Below are positions 36,862 to 44,728 of a stretch of DNA of 64,000 bases, piece after piece. The position numbers and the translations under genes are program-made. The DNA is from Limosilactobacillus reuteri subsp. reuteri (lineage in GTDB: Bacteria > Bacillota > Bacilli > Lactobacillales > Lactobacillaceae), in the NCBI RefSeq assembly GCF_000016825.1, contig NC_009513.1, positions 831,001 through 895,000 of the forward strand. Reading direction: 5' to 3'. The notes below the pieces were generated by a model, which saw only the letters and a list, made by a program, of their open reading frames with translations, was not told the origin of the DNA and did not search any database. Every line of letters starts with the position of its first letter. Position 1 is the stretch's first letter.

Positions 36862-38067
36862 TTAGACAAATAATGAAATGGCGTAGACGGCTCCTAACCC
36901 AGCAAGGGCTAAGACGGAAGTAAGAGTTGTCCACGAAAGTAAAGTTTCCTTTAATGAAAGGCCAAAGTATTCCTTAATCATCCAGAAACCGGCATCATTA
37001 ACGTGTCCACAAAAGACAGAACCGGCACCGATGGAAAGAACCATTAATGTTGCCATAATTGAGTTACTACCAAATTGGTGAGCCATTGGAACAACAAGCC
37101 CGGCAGCAGTCATCGCAGCAACCGTTGAGGATCCGAGTGACATCCGTAATAAAGCAGTAATTAACCAAGCAGCTAGAATTGGTGAAATGCTAGTTTGAGC
37201 AAATAGTCCAGAAATGTACTTAGAAATTCCACCATCAACAAGAACTTGCTTGAAGGCACCACCACCACCGATGATCAAAAGCATAACTGAGATTTGCTTA
37301 ATTGAGTCGGCAAGGGATGTCGAAATATCTTCCATTTTTTGGTTTCGTTGTAGACCCATCGTAAAGATTGCAAAAATTAATGAAAGAAGCATTGCAAGGT
37401 CAGGAGCACCAATAAATTGGATGAATTCATTAACGGGATTGTTCTTAGGGAAAATAAATGAACAAATAGTAGCGACGGCGATTAAGATAACTGGCATCAT
37501 TGCAGTTAAAACGGAGATACCGAATTTAGGCGTCTCTTCAAGCTTGAATTCTTTATATTCGCCAAGAACTGAAATATCAATATTTTTACGGTAGACACGC
37601 GGATATACTTTTTGTAATACCCAGTTATAAACAGGACCAGCAATAATGATTGTTGGGATCGCGGCTAAAATACCAAGCAGCAATACGTGTCCAAGGTTAG
37701 CGCCAAGAATGTCTGTAATAGCGGTTGGAGCGGGGTGTGGTGGTAAGAAAGCGTGGGTAACGTTTAAGGTAGCCGCCATTGGAATACCGAGGTACATCAA
37801 TGGCATATCGAGTTCCCGGGCAATGATAAAGATAATTGGTAAAACAACGACAAGCCCAACTTCAAAGAATAATGCTAACCCAATGATAAAGGAGGCAAGG
37901 ATAACAGCAACTTGGATCCAACGCCGACCAAACTTATTAATCAGGGTTGTTGCAATCCGATAGCCACCACCAGCATCAGAAACTAATTTCCCAAGCATTG
38001 AACCGAAACCGAAGATGATAGCTAAGTGTCCAAGCTGGCCCCCGATCCCAGTTTCAATTGGAAATAC
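36862..38067 (-). pseudogene. gntP: gntP gluconate:H+ symporter, 5' end removed by prophage insertion
   Basis: 402 codons of an in-frame GntP-family permease ending in a normal stop. Recognisable are the leading VFPIETGIGGQLGHLAIIFG segment, LGKLVSDAGGGYRIA, LPPHPAPTAITDILGANLG and LRMSLGSSTVAAMTAAGL, plus many membrane helices. The frame opens abruptly at a TAG created at the prophage junction (38068-38070), and about 50 N-terminal residues including the start are missing. The rest should lie at the other end of the prophage, outside the window. Gluconate import by this protein is therefore expected to be lost while the prophage is integrated. Confidence 0.88.
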
Positions 38068-38075
38068 CTAATATA
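38060..38075. other. Chromosome-prophage junction (attL region)
   Basis: gntP homology ends at about 38067, and the integrase terminator and gene follow within 40 bp. Serine integrases of the TP901-1/A118 type use very short cores next to their own gene, as here. The exact core cannot be fixed without the other junction. Confidence 0.65.
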
Positions 38076-38080
38076 CGAAA

Positions 38081-38105
38081 AAAGGCGTAAAGCGCCTAAA
38101 AAATT
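38081..38105 (-). terminator. Terminator after the integrase gene
   Basis: On the minus strand TTTTTTAGGCG-CTTTA-CGCCTTTTTT directly follows the integrase stop; short but followed by a clean T-run. Confidence 0.75.
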
Positions 38106-39545
38106 AAATATTCCAGTGGATCTTAATTTTATTATCGTTCCATACGTCTATTTTTTTAATTAACTTTTTTACGATAAATTTCTGCTTATCATAGTCGAGA
38201 CTATCAATGTCCTTTATTTGAGCTAATATTTCGTTAAAAGCTACAATTTTATCGTCATCATTTGGCTCTTCAAGCGGTGCGAGTTGTTTTTTTAGCGTTT
38301 CTTCTTGAAGCTTTAAATCAGCGCTTTTCTTACTGATATTATCAATATTGACATCATCAGAAATAACGTAGAGGTCAATCAACCTTTGTTGCTGTTTTCT
38401 GACTTTCGCTAATTCTTTTTGAATTGCTTCCACATCAATATCAGGTTTCTTCTTAACCGGTTTCTGTATTGATTGAGGATTCAACGCTAAATTCTTAATT
38501 TCATTTATCACAGCAGGCTCTAAGTCTTTAGCATATACGAGCTTGAAAGGACAATTAGGATCCATTATTTTATACGTCCTTGTCTTTTGCTTTGATTTGT
38601 ATGTGCTAGGACAGTTATAACGAAGTTTGCGTTTACCGTTATATACGTAAGAGTTAACGAAGAGAGTAGCACCACAATAGCCACAACGTAGTAATCCTGA
38701 TAGCATGTATTTTGATTGGAAGGGTCTAAGCTTCATATTGAAACGTTTATAGGTGGCCGTTTGGCGTTCTTTTAATTCATTCTGTGTCTTGTTGAACGTT
38801 TCCTCGTCAATAATTGGAGAAAATTTACCATCATATGTTTTTCCATCATATCTTATTTTGCCAAGGTAGGTTGGATTGCTAAGAATATACCTTATTCTAG
38901 TATCAGACCAGTTCTTTTTATTTCCGATATGTCCTTCTAAGTTAAGTGTTTCTTTTATCTTATTAATTGACGTGCCACTAAGATACATCTTGTAAATTCG
39001 TTTCACTATTTCAGCTCTTAACGGGTCTACTTTATAATTGTCGCCATCAACTTCATAACCAAATGCAGGATTATTGAATTCCATAATCTTACCAGACTTA
39101 GCACGACCAACTCTTCCCATTGACATGCGCTCTTTGATTTGCTCACGTTCTAATTGAGCGAACACACTTAGTATTCCGATCATTGCCTTACCAAATGCGG
39201 TTGAAGTATCGAAATTCTCTGATAAGCTAATGAAATGGATATTATTCTTTTGGAAGACATCTTCGATAAGGTAAAGAGTGTCCTTTTGACTTCGGCTCAA
39301 TCTGTCAAGTTTATAGACAAGCACAGCATCGTATAATCCTGTATCTGCATCTTTGATAAGCTGTTGCATGCTGGGGCGATTGATATTTGATCCGGAGCGA
39401 CCAGGATCTACGTACTCTTTAACAATCGTCCAATCTTTAATTTCACAATATTTTTTAAGTTTATCTTTTTGTTCATTAATTGAGTAACCTTCTTCTGCTT
39501 GTTCTAGTGTCGATACCTGACACGGACATAAAGTGCTACTTTCAT
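38104..39545 (-). pseudogene. int: Large serine recombinase (phage integrase) with a frameshift at the catalytic serine
   Basis: Reading from ATG 39545 gives MKVALYVRV, then an extra AGGTA (39518-39514), after which the other frame resumes exactly as STLEQAEEGYSINEQKDKL and stays open to 38104. Without the 5 nt the protein would be 478 residues, the size of TP901-1 integrase: resolvase domain (about 1-145), recombinase domain, zinc ribbon (CGYCGATLF...NCPS, NCPF) and a C-terminal coiled coil. The catalytic Ser would be residue 10 in the YVRVS motif, precisely where the insertion falls. An internal ATG at 39369 gives 421 residues lacking that Ser. So the enzyme should be dead unless frameshifting or a sequence error is involved. 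Confidence 0.85.
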
Positions 39546-39588
39546 GTCCCTAATCACGTCCTTTCGTACATGTGTTCTTTATGGTGTC

Positions 39589-39622
39589 TTTTTAAACCGG
39601 TCGAATTCGACCGGTTTAAAAA
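39589..39622. promoter_or_regulatory. Perfect 34-bp palindrome between the integrase and a small divergent gene
   Basis: TTTTTAAACCGGTCGAA is followed directly by its exact reverse complement, with no spacer. It is not a typical terminator, because the T-run is on the outside of the 5' arm and no T-run follows the 3' arm. It lies 44 bp from the integrase start and 10 bp upstream of a promoter for the + strand gene, which suits a shared operator. Confidence 0.55.
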
Positions 39623-39631
39623 TTGAGCTAA

Positions 39632-39660
39632 TTCATTTTAATAATCATAGTTGATATAAT
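39632..39660 (+). promoter_or_regulatory. Putative promoter of the small coiled-coil gene
   Basis: An extended -10, TGA plus TATAAT (39655-39660), with a weak TTCATT 17 bp upstream (39632-39637). Confidence 0.5.
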
Positions 39661-39683
39661 AATCAAAAAAGGTGGTGATTGTT

Positions 39684-39836
39684 TTGAAATTGTTTAAGCT
39701 ATTTAATACATTAAAAAAAGAACATGATCTTTTAAAAAAACAAGTTCATAATAATCAGTCCATCATTGAGAACAGGCAAAGTAAATTTCATAATGATTTT
39801 CTACAAAAAAAGAAAGATTTTGAAAATAAAAATTAA
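39684..39836 (+). CDS. Small charged helical protein in the lysogeny region
   Basis: 50 residues from TTG 39684, rich in Lys and with heptad-like spacing (KLFKLFNTLKKEHDLLKKQV). AAGGTGG lies 7-8 nt before the start and a good promoter further upstream. It runs against the surrounding minus-strand genes and its stop is adjacent (1 nt) to the stop of the DUF6414-like gene. No known family; possibly a small regulator or antitoxin-like protein. Confidence 0.55.
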   Translation: MKLFKLFNTLKKEHDLLKKQVHNNQSIIENRQSKFHNDFLQKKKDFENKN

Positions 39837-40694
39837 TTAAAAATATAGTGCAATTGGCTTTACGAAACTATCGCCATTTTTAAGGAGTCCAGAAGAAAAG
39901 AAGGTCATTTCAGATAATGCAGGCACGATATTGCCGAATTTTGACAAATCTTGAATATCATTGTTGGCCCCTAAAACATTAGAAAAAATTGACTCTATAC
40001 TTACATCTTCTGTTTTAGCTTCAACAATTCCCAATACGGTTATAGGGCGAGAAGAATAAGCAATAGATTGTAATTCTCCATTGTTCATTCTGAAGTGATC
40101 ATTATTTGCTAAAATAGTTGCTCCATCCATATGAATTAAAATATTCCCTTGAGTCATTAGATTTCCAAAACTCATAAAGTGTGCCATTAACTTAAAATTG
40201 CTTTCCAATTCTTTGCTCCATCCATCGGTAGCTTGCATCATATTTTTTAAATTAGAATTGAGTCCATTTCCACGATCTGAGCTCAAAACTTCACTTGAGA
40301 ATTTAAAATCAATTAATGAGAACGGGGAAGTGGTTAAAACAAAATCTCCTTCGCTAGCAGTACCTAATTCTTTAATCAACTGCTTCTCATTTAGAAGATT
40401 AATCAAATTATTTAAATTGTAATCGTTTAGTACCACATTAAGATCTTTACCAAAACTTTCCGAATCTTCACTAGCAGCTGTATGTGTATCAGCTCCTTTA
40501 TATTCGCCCTTAATAATAGACGGAATACCACCGCTAATGCCAGAAGTATTACTACTAGTATCCGAAGTTCCACTTTTGCTATCATTACTTGATTTGTTAA
40601 CTATTGAATCAATATATCCTTTGTTTAACTGCGCGAGAGCAGAATATAATTCAGTTTTATTAAGAAAAATTATTTCTTTATATTTATCATCCAT
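39837..40694 (-). CDS. DUF6414-like protein in the lysogeny module
   Basis: 285 residues beginning KEIIFLNKTELYSALAQLNKG, a pattern like the start of DUF6414 proteins, then a Ser/Thr/Gly-rich linker (about 35-58) and a globular alpha/beta part with FVLTTSPFSLIDFKFSS and ITVLGIVEAKTEDVS. No signal peptide or membrane helix. It lies among accessory genes between the repressor and the integrase, so it is expressed in lysogens and could be a prophage cargo gene such as a defence factor. The family assignment is from memory of the motif and is tentative. Confidence 0.5.
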   Translation of the reverse strand: MDDKYKEIIFLNKTELYSALAQLNKGYIDSIVNKSSNDSKSGTSDTSSNTSGISGGIPSIIKGEYKGADTHTAASEDSESFGKDLNVVLNDYNLNNLINLLNEKQLIKELGTASEGDFVLTTSPFSLIDFKFSSEVLSSDRGNGLNSNLKNMMQATDGWSKELESNFKLMAHFMSFGNLMTQGNILIHMDGATILANNDHFRMNNGELQSIAYSSRPITVLGIVEAKTEDVSIESIFSNVLGANNDIQDLSKFGNIVPALSEMTFFSSGLLKNGDSFVKPIALYF

Positions 40695-40714
40695 AGTTTC
40701 AGTATTTCCTTTCT

Positions 40715-41236
40715 TTATGGCACTTGACCATTAGCAATTCGTTCTGCTGCTTGGTTCATCTTGATATTTGTTTCGTATTGAGTATCAGGATCACCACAAT
40801 AAGACCCTGCATCGTTCCATTGCGTCATCTTGTGACCATCAGTTGTGTAAGATGTGTATTCTTTGAAATTAGCAGGAACGTCATCAGGGCGCTGATCTTG
40901 TGAAGGCGTCGCTTGTTGCTGTGGCTGTGCAGGAGATTGGCGTTGAGTATTATTTTGTGCTGTGCTAGCATGTTGTGTGCTACTTACTTGAGTAGAAGAT
41001 TGTTGATTGCTTGAATTACTATTTGCATTAGAAGAAGTAGAGCTTTGATTATCATTGCTTTGCTTCTTCTTTTTATTTTGCCTGTGTTTCTTGCTTAGTT
41101 GCTTCTTTAAAGAAGAATTTTCAGCTTTTAGGCTACTATCATTAGAAGTCTTTGTGCTTTTTGATTGCTGATTACTACAAGCTGCTAAGCTAACACCCGC
41201 TAGCAATGTGGCACATATTAAACCTATCTTTTTCAT
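40715..41236 (-). CDS. Prophage-encoded lipoprotein, candidate superinfection exclusion protein
   Basis: 173 residues. Signal peptide MKKIGLICATLLAGVSLAAC with lipobox LAAC (Cys20), then a long Ser/Asn/Gln-rich disordered spacer (about 21-115) and a compact C-terminal part (about 116-173: FKEYTSYTTDGHKMTQW...). ATG 41236 has GGAGGA 4 nt upstream. In phage TP-J34 and similar phages a lipoprotein gene at this same place, in the lysogeny module, blocks DNA injection by related phages. That analogy supports, but does not prove, the role. Confidence 0.7.
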   Translation of the reverse strand: MKKIGLICATLLAGVSLAACSNQQSKSTKTSNDSSLKAENSSLKKQLSKKHRQNKKKKQSNDNQSSTSSNANSNSSNQQSSTQVSSTQHASTAQNNTQRQSPAQPQQQATPSQDQRPDDVPANFKEYTSYTTDGHKMTQWNDAGSYCGDPDTQYETNIKMNQAAERIANGQVP

Positions 41237-41249
41237 AAAATCCTCCAAA

Positions 41250-41654
41250 TTATTTCTTGAATTGCTTTCCACAGTCCATACATACAAAATCAGTTTGATT
41301 TGTATTTTTACCTAGAAAGCCAGCGACAGCACCAATCCCACCGGTTAATACAGCGCCGCCGATAGCTTTCCCGGCAGAGAAGTTCTTATGATGTTGTCCT
41401 AATGGTTGAACGTTGCTACTACCGCAATAAGGGCAGAATAATCTTCCGGTGTTTTCTCGATTAATAGCTTCTAGTATTGCAGTGCTTGTCATCTGATTAA
41501 TTTCTCTTTTAAGGTCAGCAGGAACAAAGTGCTTACGAGCTTTATCAGTATCGAAAAGTTTATTAACGTCTTGATAACAGATAAATTTATGGTCTTGGGT
41601 AAATCCTTTATCATCAAGAAATCCGATCTTATTTTTGCATACAAAGCATTTCAT
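41250..41654 (-). CDS. Zinc-ribbon protein with Gly-rich hydrophobic segment
   Basis: 134 residues with three Cys pairs: CFVC (3-6), CPYC (74-77) and CMDC (125-128), the latter two probably forming one zinc ribbon around a Gly/Ala-rich stretch (95-115) that may sit in or on the membrane. Cys26 may pair with the first motif. Genes of this type are common next to the ImmA/repressor pair in phages of lactic acid bacteria. Function unknown. Confidence 0.6.
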   Translation of the reverse strand: MKCFVCKNKIGFLDDKGFTQDHKFICYQDVNKLFDTDKARKHFVPADLKREINQMTSTAILEAINRENTGRLFCPYCGSSNVQPLGQHHKNFSAGKAIGGAVLTGGIGAVAGFLGKNTNQTDFVCMDCGKQFKK

Positions 41655-41707
41655 TAATCTATTTCTCCCCCGTATAGCTTTTAACGTCGATCACGCTTGG
41701 ACGTATA

Positions 41708-42112
41708 TTAATAATTTAAGATAACTTCTTTAACAATATTTTCATCGCGCGACGGGATATCGTTTTGGCGCATAAACTCAAGATAATTCACCGAGTGTGG
41801 ATCATCGCCAGTGACGTCAATGTAATTAGAGAAAAGGTATTTAATCATAAATTTGTTAGCGCCATATTCCATTTTCATCTTCATAGAAATTGTTACATCA
41901 TAAAGTTCTTTTTCGTCACGTTGCTTAGCAAGATGACCTAATTCATGAATTAAAACTGTTTTTTGCTGAGTTTCAGTTAATTTAGTATCTATGTATATAA
42001 CTGCTTTCCCTTCTAAAATAGGTGGAAAAGCAATGCGTCCCGGGCAATCAAGGCTTCCATACATTACTACGGCATTCAATTCTTCGAGAAGTTCTTTCAA
42101 CTTATTATCCAT
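41708..42112 (-). CDS. ImmA/IrrE family metallopeptidase
   Basis: 134 residues with the zinc protease motif HELGH (56-60) in KTVLIHELGHLAKQ. In ICEBs1 and many prophages ImmA cleaves the neighbouring repressor and so triggers induction. Here it is 16 nt downstream of the repressor gene, which fits the same switch. Confidence 0.88.
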   Translation of the reverse strand: MDNKLKELLEELNAVVMYGSLDCPGRIAFPPILEGKAVIYIDTKLTETQQKTVLIHELGHLAKQRDEKELYDVTISMKMKMEYGANKFMIKYLFSNYIDVTGDDPHSVNYLEFMRQNDIPSRDENIVKEVILNY

Positions 42113-42128
42113 AAAGCAGGGCGACCTT

Positions 42129-42464
42129 TTACTCTTTATTTCTGAGATAACTTTCTAGTAAATCTTTCATTACTTTCTTATCATGTTCAGTAACGGGTTG
42201 GCCTTCGAATGACATAATTGTTCCGAGAGCTTCATCAACAGTCGCATTATGTACTTGATCTGCTTTACTCTTGCGCCCTAATAAATAATCAGTAGAAACA
42301 TCGAAATAATCAGCTATTTTATTTAAGACTTTAGGGCTAGGCTTTCTTTTATTCGTTTCGTACATTCCTAAAGTGCTTGTTCCAATTCCTAATACTTTTG
42401 CTAATTGGAATTGTGACATATGATTATTTGTCCTTAAATCGGCTATTCTATTACCTATGGACAT
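42129..42464 (-). CDS. CI-like phage repressor (XRE family)
   Basis: 111 residues: an N-terminal helix-turn-helix (IGNRIADLRTNNHMSQFQLAKVL then STLGMYETNKRKPS) and a short C-terminal part without a self-cleaving peptidase domain, which suits control by the ImmA-type protease. ATG 42464 follows AAGGTG; a frame start at 42503 lies inside the operator region. It is expected to bind the ATCACTnnnAGTGAT dyads next to it. Confidence 0.88.
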   Translation of the reverse strand: MSIGNRIADLRTNNHMSQFQLAKVLGIGTSTLGMYETNKRKPSPKVLNKIADYFDVSTDYLLGRKSKADQVHNATVDEALGTIMSFEGQPVTEHDKKVMKDLLESYLRNKE

Positions 42465-42503
42465 ATCCTTCACCTTCTTATAATTACTAACTGTGATAAT
42501 CAT

Positions 42504-42610
42504 ATCACTATTTGTGATGAAAGAAATATCAAAATAGTCACTAAAAGTGGTTGACTTATCACTATTAGTGATATATTATAATAGCCGTAAGATAAATCAC
42601 TCTTAGTGAT
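42504..42610. promoter_or_regulatory. Genetic switch: four operator dyads and divergent promoters
   Basis: Four 15-bp sites with consensus RTCACTNNNAGTGAT: 42504-42518 (ATCAC/GTGAT arms), 42537-42551 (one mismatch), 42558-42572 and 42596-42610 (both with perfect 6-bp arms). The rightward promoter is TTGACT (42551-42556), 17 bp, TATTAT (42574-42579), so the third site covers its spacer. The leftward promoter is less clear. Confidence 0.8.
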
Positions 42611-42624
42611 AAGGAGGCGATGTG

Positions 42625-42840
42625 ATGAGCGTCACACCTAACAAAGTCTTAATTGATTTGAGACATGAAAAAGGTGAATCTCAGGCTCAAGCAGCTAAGA
42701 ATATTGGTATTTCACAATCAATGCTCGCTATGCTTGAAGCTGGTTATCGTAAAGGCAGCGATGACACTAAAATCAAGATTGCTAACTACTACGATAAGTC
42801 AGTGGACACTATTTTTTTTGCAGTTAATTGTCACTCTTAG
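42625..42840 (+). CDS. Cro-like XRE family regulator
   Basis: 71 residues with a helix-turn-helix (LIDLRHEKGESQAQAAKNI...SQSMLAMLEAGYRKG). It is divergent from the repressor, with AAGGAGG 7 nt before ATG 42625. Its last codons form part of a fifth operator dyad. Expected to start the lytic programme. Confidence 0.82.
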   Translation: MSVTPNKVLIDLRHEKGESQAQAAKNIGISQSMLAMLEAGYRKGSDDTKIKIANYYDKSVDTIFFAVNCHS

Positions 42841-42844
42841 TGAT
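42830..42844. promoter_or_regulatory. Fifth operator dyad, upstream of the antirepressor gene
   Basis: GTCACTCTTAGTGAT has the same arms as the four sites of the switch. It overlaps the cro-like stop codon and ends 15 nt before the antirepressor start, so the repressor may block that gene separately. Confidence 0.75.
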
Positions 42845-42858
42845 AAGGAGGTAATCAA

Positions 42859-43632
42859 ATGCAACAACTATTTAATTTTAACGGACAGCAAGTCCGCACA
42901 GTAACTATTAACAATGAACCTTACTTTGTAGGTAAGGATGTGGCAACGATTCTTGGATATAAGAAGCCTGAAAATGCCATTGCCAATCATGTAGAGAACG
43001 AGGATAAAACCACTACCCTGATTCAGGGGACTGGTTCTAATTACAAATCCAAGTCAGTAATTATCAATGAATCCGGCTTGTACTCATTAATTCTTAGTAG
43101 CAAGTTACCAACCGCTAAAGAATTCAAGCACTGGGTAACAAGTGAAGTTCTACCAGCTATTCGTAAACATGGTGCCTATATGACACCACAAACAATCGAA
43201 AAGGCTCTCCTTAATCCAGATACAATTATCAATCTTGCTACTCAGTTGAAAAAGGAACAAGAGCAACGTAAGCAACTTCAAGCAGAGAACGAACAGATGA
43301 AACCTAAGGCTTTATTTGCGGATGCGGTTTCTACAAGCAACTCAAGCATTCTAATTGGACAGCTTGCCAAAATCCTTCGCCAAAACGGAGTAAATATTGG
43401 GCAAAATAGACTGTTTGCTTGGATGAGAAAGAATGGCTACTTGGGAACAAGAGGAAGTAATCGTAATGTTCCTACTCAGCGTTCGATGGAGTTAGGACTA
43501 TTCAAAACTAAAGAAACAGTAATTAATCATTCTGACGGGCATACAACTGTCAACATTACAACGAAAGTAACTGGCAAAGGACAACAATATTTCATTAACA
43601 AGTTCTTAAATGCACCAGTAATTGAAGCTTAG
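42859..43632 (+). CDS. Phage antirepressor (BRO-N plus KilA-C/ANT domains)
   Basis: 257 residues. The N-terminal BRO domain (PYFVGKDVATILGYKKPENAI... to ...VTSEVLPAIRKHGAYMT, about 1-110), a coiled-coil linker, and a C-terminal antirepressor domain (KPKALFADAVS...RLFAWMRKNGYL...). Such proteins counter repressors and favour lytic growth. AAGGAGG lies 7 nt upstream. Confidence 0.92.
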   Translation: MQQLFNFNGQQVRTVTINNEPYFVGKDVATILGYKKPENAIANHVENEDKTTTLIQGTGSNYKSKSVIINESGLYSLILSSKLPTAKEFKHWVTSEVLPAIRKHGAYMTPQTIEKALLNPDTIINLATQLKKEQEQRKQLQAENEQMKPKALFADAVSTSNSSILIGQLAKILRQNGVNIGQNRLFAWMRKNGYLGTRGSNRNVPTQRSMELGLFKTKETVINHSDGHTTVNITTKVTGKGQQYFINKFLNAPVIEA

Positions 43633-43643
43633 GGGGTGATCAG

Positions 43644-43772
43644 ATGGAGATAATCAACGTAGACAAGGACGGGAACGTTATTCCTGACCTTTCAAAGAAA
43701 ACAATTCCCAAGGATTTAAGCGATGTAATCGTTGAAATGATCTATGAAGCACGTTCTAAGGAGGTGATTTGA
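43644..43772 (+). CDS. Small phage protein
   Basis: 42 residues from ATG 43644 (MEIINVDKDGNVIPDL...), with AGGGGGTGAT upstream. It overlaps the next start by 1 nt, as in tightly packed phage early operons. No family recognised. Confidence 0.55.
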   Translation: MEIINVDKDGNVIPDLSKKTIPKDLSDVIVEMIYEARSKEVI

Positions 43773-43894
43773 TGTTAGGACTAGCAATTCCTTGGGTGGT
43801 AATTATGGTTTGCTTCTTAATTGGAGCAATCGTCAACGTTATCGAGGGCGAGAAGCTGAATGTGCTGAAAGAAAAGTACAGAAAGAAACATTAG
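43772..43894 (+). CDS. Small single-helix membrane protein
   Basis: 40 residues: a hydrophobic segment (about 3-24, AIPWVVIMVCFLIGAIVNVI) and a basic tail. AAGGAGGTGATTTG precedes it. Unknown function. Confidence 0.55.
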   Translation: MLGLAIPWVVIMVCFLIGAIVNVIEGEKLNVLKEKYRKKH

Positions 43895-43907
43895 GAGGTA
43901 AAGAAAA

Positions 43908-44111
43908 ATGAAAGACGGAATGGAACGAATTAATCAACTGCTTGATGAGTATGATTTCCCATTAAATGCCATACAAATGGTACGGGAACGCTTAGGCGAT
44001 TGGTTCATCAGTGGCGGTAAGCCGACTGATGGCTATGTTTGGCAACAAGCACGCTATCTTGAAAATCTAATTCGCTACGGACTAGCTGAACGAAAGGCGG
44101 TGATTGAATGA
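43908..44111 (+). CDS. Hypothetical phage early protein
   Basis: 67 residues (MKDGMERINQLLDEYDFPL...), mostly helical by composition; overlaps the next gene by 4 nt (ATGA). AGGAGG upstream. No family recognised. Confidence 0.6.
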   Translation: MKDGMERINQLLDEYDFPLNAIQMVRERLGDWFISGGKPTDGYVWQQARYLENLIRYGLAERKAVIE

Positions 44112-44356
44112 GCAAGCTGAGCGATTTTTTGTTAAAGCGACGTCATGAATTGCGAATGACTCAAGTTGAGTTAGCGCAATGGTTCAATCTTACTGACAGA
44201 GCAATAGCAAATTATGAGAAAGGAAGGCGTGAACCTAGCTTAGAAATTATGTTGAAGTACTCACGTGTCTATCACGTAAGTATTTACAAACTTGTGGACT
44301 TACGAATTGAAGATATTAAAGGAGGTGAAACAAATGACATTAACAAAAATAGTTAA
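44108..44356 (+). CDS. XRE family helix-turn-helix protein
   Basis: 82 residues with a standard helix-turn-helix (LKRRHELRMTQVELAQWFNL, then AIANYEKGRREPSLEIM). Probably a second regulator of the early region. Confidence 0.82.
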   Translation: MSKLSDFLLKRRHELRMTQVELAQWFNLTDRAIANYEKGRREPSLEIMLKYSRVYHVSIYKLVDLRIEDIKGGETNDINKNS

Positions 44357-44537
44357 TTCTAAGCTCTTAGCAATGCTAATGGGCGCTTGGATAGCTTATT
44401 GCGCAGGCGTTGGTGATTATGGCGGAGCGGTATTCCTGCTGTTCTTCTATTCGCTGATGCTGTGGGATTTGAACGCAAAAAAAGCCACCGGATCCGACGC
44501 ATCCGATGGCAATAGAAAACAAAATAAATATATTTAG
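44334..44537 (+). CDS. Small phage membrane protein
   Basis: 67 residues with two hydrophobic helices (LLAMLMGAWIAYCAGVG and GAVFLLFFYSLMLW) and a polar tail. ATG 44334 follows GGAGGTGAAACAA inside the end of the XRE gene (23-nt overlap). Its 3' end carries a hairpin that reads as a terminator on the opposite strand (44484-44510). Confidence 0.6.
   Translation: MTLTKIVNSKLLAMLMGAWIAYCAGVGDYGGAVFLLFFYSLMLWDLNAKKATGSDASDGNRKQNKYI
44484..44510 (-). terminator. Antisense-oriented intrinsic terminator in the early operon
   Basis: On the minus strand GCCA-T-CGGAT pairs with ATCCG-G-TGGC and is followed by seven Ts. No minus-strand gene lies upstream of it, so it would only stop antisense transcription. 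Confidence 0.5.
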
Positions 44538-44551
44538 GAGTTCATTATACC

Positions 44552-44728
44552 ATGTTTGACGAAAAATTGAAAAAAGCAGAGGGATTTATCCTTCTACAAA
44601 ATAATCTAATGAACGCAGTATTTGTTAAGCAAGCAACCCCCGTAGGTGATGTTGAAGCACTTACTCGCTATTACGAATCGCAACAAACTTTATCAAAACT
44701 ATTTAATAAGCAAATGGGGTGGATGTAA
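44552..44728 (+). CDS. Hypothetical phage protein
   Basis: 58 residues (MFDEKLKKAEGFILLQNNL...), with TAGGAG 12 nt upstream of the ATG; its stop overlaps the next start by 1 nt. Function unknown. Confidence 0.55.
   Translation: MFDEKLKKAEGFILLQNNLMNAVFVKQATPVGDVEALTRYYESQQTLSKLFNKQMGWM

Noticed and set aside
38104..39369. The 421-residue integrase frame as an intact recombinase
   Set aside because: It lacks the N-terminal strand and catalytic serine that are visible upstream in another frame, so it is described as a frameshifted gene.
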